NCBI RefSeq assembly: GCF_000219625.1
Contig: NC_018202.1
Coordinates: 62,001-126,000, forward strand
DNA from: Zymoseptoria tritici IPO323
Taxonomy: Eukaryota > Ascomycota > Dothideomycetes > Mycosphaerellales > Mycosphaerellaceae
DNA length: 64,000 nt
Direction: 5' to 3'
The notes under the pieces are model-generated. The model was not told the origin of the DNA and made no database searches. It saw only the letters and a program-made list of their open reading frames with translations. Below, piece by piece: positions 58,621-64,000 of this stretch (position 1 is its first letter; every line of letters begins with the position of its first letter). Made by a program: the position numbers and the translations under genes.

Positions 58621-59379
58621 ATGGACGACCTCGTTACGGAATATAAGACGTCTATTAGCATTCCTCGGCTATCTACGGACAACTGGCTCGACTGGAGCGA
58701 CTTACTAAGCGACCTACTCGAGGCGAGAGGTCTGCTATCGACTATACGGACTACTACGCCCTCGGAATCGACCGGAAACAACGCTTTAAACTCGAAGCAA
58801 AACGACGCAAAAGCAAGAGCTATTATAAAGACTGCGGCGGGCCCCGAGTACCGTGTACATATCCTCGGCCTTTCTACAGCTCGAGAATGCTTCGATAAGC
58901 TACGTAGCGTCTGCGAGACTACTAGCGAGGAGCTAGTATAAGTCCTACTTACGGAATTCTACGGATTTAAGTTTACGACGTCTATCGATACTACGGCGTC
59001 TAAACTATCGACAATCCAAATCCGAGTTAAGGTGCTTTGCCCGGAAGAAGCGCCTACCGATACCTCGAAAAAGACGATCCTCCTAAAGAGCCTAGGAGAA
59101 GAGTATAGGTCTACGATCTTTGCTCTTAAGGCGGCCGGACTTTCGAAGATATCTTTCGACGATATCGTACAACGCCTTAAGGAAACCGAGTACGGGCTTA
59201 CGGAAATCGAAGACGTACTTACCCGAGCCCCTATAAGCGTCGGAGCAAAGGAATCGAAAGGAAACATCGAAACGAAGGATTTCGAAACGAAGGATTACGA
59301 GCCGGTTTCGACGAACGAGAATACTCGTTTAAACGGCAACGAAGTACTTAAAGCGGAGGCCTGGACAGTACTTATATAA
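58621..59379 (+). pseudogene. Copia-type gag, 252 codons with one ochre codon
   Basis: ATG at 58,621 opens a frame whose N-terminal half (LSTDNWLDWSDLLSDLLEAR; LSTARECFDKLRSVCE) follows the gag-polypeptide pattern of Copia elements (W-x2-W, then a helical bundle). A TAA at 58,939-58,941 follows SEELV, where CAA (Gln) is expected, and the same frame continues TEFYGFKFTTSIDTTASKL ... to TAA at 59,377. The second half ends in a charged segment; no zinc knuckle is seen. One C-to-T change would explain the break. Confidence 0.75.
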
Positions 59380-59404
59380 GCCGTCTTTTAAGTACCCGGA
59401 ACGT

Positions 59405-59880
59405 ATATCGATCGAAGGAATCGATATACTATCGACCGAAGGAAGTCGATATACGAGCAAGCTATCGATCGTAGGAATCGATAGGCTATCGACCGAAGGA
59501 GTCGATATACGAGCAAGCTATCGATCGTAGGAATCGATAAGCTATCGACCGAAGGAGTCGATATACAAGCAAGCTATCGATCGTAGGAATCGATAAGCTA
59601 TCGACCGAAGGAGTCGATATACGAACGAGCTATCGATCGAAGGAATCGATACGCTATCGACCGAAGGAGTCGATATACGAACGAGCTATCGATCGAAGGA
59701 ATCGATACGCTATCGACCGAAGGAGTCGATATACGAACGAGCTATCGATCGAAGGAATCGATACGCTATCGACCGAAGGAGTCGATATACGAACGAGCTA
59801 TCGATCGAAGGAATCGATACGCTATCGACCGAAGGAGTCGATATATAGACAAGCTATCGATTATAGGAATCGATAAGCTA
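59405..59880 (+). repeat. 56-bp tandem repeats inside the Copia element
   Basis: About 8.5 units, each made of two similar halves: CTATCGATCGAAGGAATCGAT and CTATCGACCGAAGGAGTCGAT with short linkers. ATCGAT and TCGATCGA palindromes recur every half-unit. The array lies between gag and the 3' LTR, where pol would normally be. Confidence 0.93.
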
Positions 59881-60000
59881 TTAATAAGCCGATACCCGGA
59901 CAAACTATCGATCGAAGGCATCGTTAGTTAAACCGGACATACCCGAATACTCTACTAATAGGACTTCCTAACCTACGAGAGGTATAGGAAGTAGGGGGAG

Positions 60001-60224
60001 TGTTAGAAATAAAAGGACTATATCGGGAGATAAAGGGACTATATCGGGAGATATAGGACCTGCTAGATATAGCTCGAAACAAAGGGACGAAACAGGGCTA
60101 ATAACGCAGTCTATTACGGGCTATTCTATCTATATACACACGAGGGGGATATAAGGGCCTCGAGTCCCCTCGGTAGACAGATTACTTAGCTTTGTATCGC
60201 CTTATCTACTCGTTTATTCCAACA
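60001..60224 (+). repeat. 3' LTR of gag-only Copia element
   Basis: 224 bp, near-identical to the 5' LTR, followed by the GGGTT target duplication at 60,225-60,229. Confidence 0.95.
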
Positions 60225-60229
60225 GGGTT

Positions 60230-61784
60230 CAAGCTACCTGAGCTGCACGCACAATGGCAAAGTTGTCTTTCTATTCGGAGTCGACGTTCGATCATATGCA
60301 TTGGTTTTCCGAGAGCAGGGTCTAGTTCTACCTGCCTCCATTGGACTTGCCCTTCTGAACTGCCTCCACGTGAGCATGACATATGATGGTCTTGATGCCA
60401 TTGACGCCGATGCTAGTCCAAGCGCATCATGAAGATATGCGACCACAACATTCGTCGCAGCACATGGCTCCATCACTATCGTCTAGAAATCCACCATCGA
60501 CATAGAAACCCCCCACGCCTCAGCAGAAGTGCCGACGAGAACAGCATCCTGCTTCCCACCAGGGAGTTCCGCGGCTTCAGCAGCTTGAGCGATCATTTAG
60601 CAAGACCGCTGCAGACATGTCCCAAGACCAGAACTAAGTCGGCGTCGGCGTTTGGTTTCGCAGTTAGCGAAGGCATTCGCGGACTCGGAAGGTATTTTTC
60701 GATAAAAATCGGAGCAAGAGATTGCGGTAGGGTGTGTAAAGTAGAGATGGTTATAATAGATAAGTAAGCTAGTGGAGGGGAGAGGCATTAACAACAGCCG
60801 TCAGAGTTGTGTAAGGAATGTAGGCTGTCCGAGGGATTGGCTGGGAGCCGGCTTTCTCGTCGACCTTTGACGCCTCGTGCGAGATTCCGACTTGATCCGG
60901 ATCTAGAGATGTGAACGTTGCTTGCGACTTTGGGGGTATTTAGAGCTGGGAGAGGGCGTAGGAGAGCTGGAGTTGTGGGGAGCTTTCAAGGCTCTGTTCA
61001 GAGGAGGCGAACGCCCGGATAGGTTGCGAGCGAAGGTGTTGAACGGCTTGAATGGCCATTGTTTTTGTCGGATACCTTTGGTTCGGATTCGCTACAGGGA
61101 CGACGTTCAGCATTTCTCACCGAGACTGGCATGTGTCATCCACGCTCACCAAAGGAGCGGAGCTAGGACTTAACCGCCCTCTTTTCTATCTACTCGTCCG
61201 CCGCCGCATCCAACCTTACATCCGTCCGCCTATAGCTCCGCTCGTCGAGCTGGGGAGGATGCCACAGGTTTGCTATAGCGAGCAGTCCGGTCAGGGGAAG
61301 TACGGAACGAAGAAGGCAGAAGAACGTGAAGTAGAAGGAAGAGCAAAAGGAAGAAAGGCGCGTGCTGTGGGTACTAGGTTGACAAGATCGAGAACGTCTT
61401 GCTGATGCCGGGCCGATTGGCAGAGTCTGTCCACTGCGTGCGTTGGACGACTATTGTTAGTGGCGCATTGGGCGTTGCTTTTCGCCCGGAGATGGTCGTT
61501 GATCCAGCCCTAGGCGTTAGCGATGATGTCCTCGCGGAGGACTTGTGAGATGCGTTTCGAGGGATAGGAGCGAAGATGGTCTGGATCTACCCGGCTATCA
61601 TGAGGTCGAGGCCCGGCTCGTTCATCGGTACAACCTCCTTCCTTGAAAAATATTCCACGAATCCTTATAGCACCAACGACCGCCTTGAAGAACCGGGACA
61701 GAGCCTTTCTCTCGCTCAATGGCCCATTGTCATCCATCCATATGTGTTCATATGATCACTACCGCCGCCGCGCTCATCTTCTGT
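60230..61784. other. Non-coding stretch, nothing assigned
   Basis: Small ORFs on both strands only; none recognisable. Its left edge continues the sequence interrupted by the Copia element at 58,030. Confidence 0.4.
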
Positions 61785-62020
61785 CTAAGATGTCGGCGCC
61801 GGTCTTGGTGATGTCGATTGCAGGAATCGGCCAAGGAAACTGGCCTCCTTGGCTGCTAGCAAGAAAGGGACGTATACAGCTTCAGTTGAGGACAGTGTTA
61901 AAATTGGCTGTCGTCCGGATCCCCAGAGCAGAAGCACACCAGCCATCATAAAGCAGAAGGCGCAGGTAGAGCGGCGTTCGTCGTAATCGTTAGCCCAGAC
62001 GGTGTCGGCGTAGCCAGAGA

Positions 62021-62059
<39 letters not shown>

Positions 62060-63984
62060 TGTGACCATCGATCTTGGCGCCGGTGAACAACCATGTCGCG
62101 AGGCTCACCGAGTCGAGATGTCCCTGTGTAAGGTTTGCAAGGAAGCGTGAGAGCAGGCCAAGGTGATATAAGCAGTCAGCGCGAGTGACCATTGCAGGCC
62201 ATAATGCTTCACCGACGGCGGTTCGATACTCCTTGCGTGCCGGTGAAGGAGTACTTGTACTGCAGTCGTTGAAAGTATGAGTCTTGAACAACCGTGGATA
62301 GTGTGAGCCTTGTGGTCGCGCACAACACGCATGCGAAGGTAGTGGTAAATGGCACCAAGGTCGCGGACTTTGAAGTGGGTCCTCTAGCAGAGCGGCAGTG
62401 CCTTCAAGTTCTGCGATCGAGTGTGAGATGATCAGCATGTCATTCACGTAGGTGAAGATAACATTGCCGTTTGTCTTGTGCTTAAAGACGCAGATATCGC
62501 TAAGAGCTGGCAAGAAGTCCAATGAGGCCGGAAAGTGAGCGTTAGTTTTCTAACGTCGTCCGCGAGAGGCTCTTCATCTTCTTGGATGACCACTAGCTCT
62601 TCACCAGTTAGCACAGGTTGAACGACTAATGCTGCTGTACCAGATGAGGCACCCTCAGCTTCGTCCGCCGTGTTGCGAGTGAAAATGAAGATGTCGTCCA
62701 AGGGAACCAGTTCGTCCGAGTCGTGCAGAGGCCAAGCAAGCTCGTCCTCAGTCGTTTCAATGAGCTTCACATCCTTCGTGCGATAGATGCGGCCCTCTGA
62801 CTTGACCCATATGCGATCCAGAGCCGCCTCTCCATCATCTTGCGAGCGGCCGCGTTGACGATATGATTTCCGACTTCAGCTTCACAGCTTTGAGTAGAGC
62901 TGTGAGGCGCCGTGACTTAAGGAATGATACCTTCGTCTTGCGCAAGAGCAGTGAGAGCATCACCCTCGTGTTCTTAACCTCCATCGATGCGATACACGCC
63001 AACGCGCTGCTTGTATCAAGTGAGGACAAGTTGGCGATAGTGACGGATGCGCCTGGCAGCTCCATTCTTTCTCTTCGATAGATCGGGGTGGCGGAACAGC
63101 GTGCACATGTCGGTGAAGAGTCGTCTAGCGCTCCTTGTACATGCCGCCGACGAAAGAGACTGTTGCAGGCGGCTGTAGATATTCTTAGCCAGAGCAAGGC
63201 GGCAGGCCACATACTCCTTGGGGTGGGGGTGACCGCGATGAGCAGTGACAACGATCAGACCTTCCTTTCTCTTCGATACAGGCTTGCGGCTGTGAAACTG
63301 TGCGAGTCGGCCATGCTAGATATCGACAGTTGCTGCCAGTGGCTGCTTCGCAACATGCGCATGGTTAGCTATGTAATGCGTGAGAAGATGTGGATGTCCA
63401 TAATGTAATGGACGTAGATATGAGCCGCAACGACTTCGAAGTTGCCAACCTTCGTGAAGAGCACTTGAGTGTCGTTGCGGTACCTCTGCGACTTGCAACG
63501 AGACAAGGAATAGAAAGACATGGGAGTATACAACACCTATGGGAGGCTATGACGCTGCTGGCGCTGGCGCGATCCGACGGCAGAGTTACTCATACTCCAC
63601 CCGCAACGGTTCTGCTTTCCAAGATACGCACACCTATGGGAGACTCCATAACGGAATTGCACAGCGCTCAATGAGAGGCAGTGTCGGCGCGGCCACAATG
63701 TCCGGATATGCTCGAGGGTCGCCTGTCAAGAAAGATCAGAAACATGTGGTATTTCGACTCATAGATCCAGAAGATCCTCGCATACAGTGAACACCCTTAC
63801 TGCGAACAGCCTCCATAGAGACCAGGTTGGCCACTATGTCCGGAATTAACAGTGTATCAGAGAGGGTTGTCGGTCCAGTGTGAGCAAGGTCGATTTGGAC
63901 CGTGCCAATGTGAGTAGTGTAGACAGTGCCCTTGCCAATACTAGTAGGAACATGGAAGCGCTTCGTGTTGGTCATGGTATCCAT
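61785..63984 (-). mobile_element. Old Copia pol relic (protease to RNase H), frameshifted
   Basis: Reading the minus strand from right to left: a protease-like segment (GKGTVYTTHIGTVQIDL, TLLIPDIVANLVSMEAV) at 63,984-63,740; degraded integrase-region fragments in shifting frames; an RT piece with YVNDMLIISHSIAELEGTA (the usual YVDDM motif with Asn for Asp) near 62,450; and an RNase H with GYADTVWANDYDERRSTCAF and LSSTEAVYVPFLLAAKEASF near 61,850-62,010. Multiple frameshifts and stops are present, but the TAG-rich RIP pattern is not, unlike the left-hand retroelements. It may extend beyond the window. Confidence 0.8.
62018..62057 (+). repeat. GA microsatellite inside the Copia RNase H relic
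   Basis: About 20 GA dinucleotides, read on the minus strand as alternating Ser-Leu codons just before the GYAD motif. Confidence 0.95.
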
Positions 63985-64000
63985 GTTGTTGATGATGTGA

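Larger units (their letters stand above)
58036..60224 (+). mobile_element. Complete gag-only Copia-type LTR element with 5-bp target duplication
   Basis: Two 224-bp LTRs (TGTTAG...CCAACA), flanked by GGGTT direct repeats (58,031-58,035 and 60,225-60,229), enclose 1,741 bp. The only coding region is gag; no protease, integrase, RT or RNase H sequence is present. A purine tract (GAAGTAGGGGGAG) ends right before the 3' LTR. The internal 3' half is a 56-bp tandem array. The LTRs differ at about three sites, all transitions, so the insertion is young. This matches the terminal-repeat-plus-GAG type of non-autonomous element; pol must come from elsewhere. Confidence 0.9.

Overview
The window looks like a chromosome-end (subtelomeric) region of a filamentous ascomycete. 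The evidence is short spliceosomal introns (GT-AG, CTAAC-type branch points, 55-126 nt), TTAGGG-type telomere repeats, and retroelements saturated with C-to-T/G-to-A changes that turn CAG/TGG/CAA codons into stops, which is the footprint of repeat-induced point mutation (RIP). I cannot name the species. All RIP and homology statements are visual; nothing was computed.

1-23,393 is a RIP-damaged retroelement block. A nearly complete APE-type LINE (about 1-8,869, plus strand) has a 28-bp alternating repeat block near its 5' end, an ORF1-like segment, an endonuclease/reverse transcriptase ORF2, a 29-bp repeat array and a 3' end that runs straight into four CCCTAA units. A chromodomain Ty3/gypsy element follows in two head-to-tail copies (8,870-15,347 and 15,348-about 21,846). 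Each copy carries an additional intron-containing ORF on the opposite strand downstream of pol. Copy 2 is interrupted by an 825-bp unmutated retroposon. A second, 5'-truncated LINE copy (about 22,590-23,393) ends in the same CCCTAA tract. Both CCCTAA tracts point the same way, as expected if the left side of the window faces the telomere.

23,394-38,300 is gene-poor. It holds a Ulp1-type (C48) cysteine peptidase gene interrupted by one in-frame amber codon, decayed regulator-like fragments, a possible small tail-anchored protein and much sequence in which I see nothing.

38,365-45,683 holds four clearly modelled spliced genes of unknown function (38.4-39.7 minus, 41.4-42.5 minus, 42.9-43.7 plus, 44.4-45.7 plus). 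Three of the upstream regions share a 19-bp tandem-repeat family.

47,523-57,779 holds four genes for predicted single-pass membrane proteins with disordered, homopolymer-rich tails. Two of them (the first and the last) are visibly paralogous.

58,036-60,224 is a complete, young, gag-only Copia-type LTR element with identifiable LTRs and a 5-bp target duplication. The right edge (61,785-63,984) is an old Copia pol relic on the minus strand.
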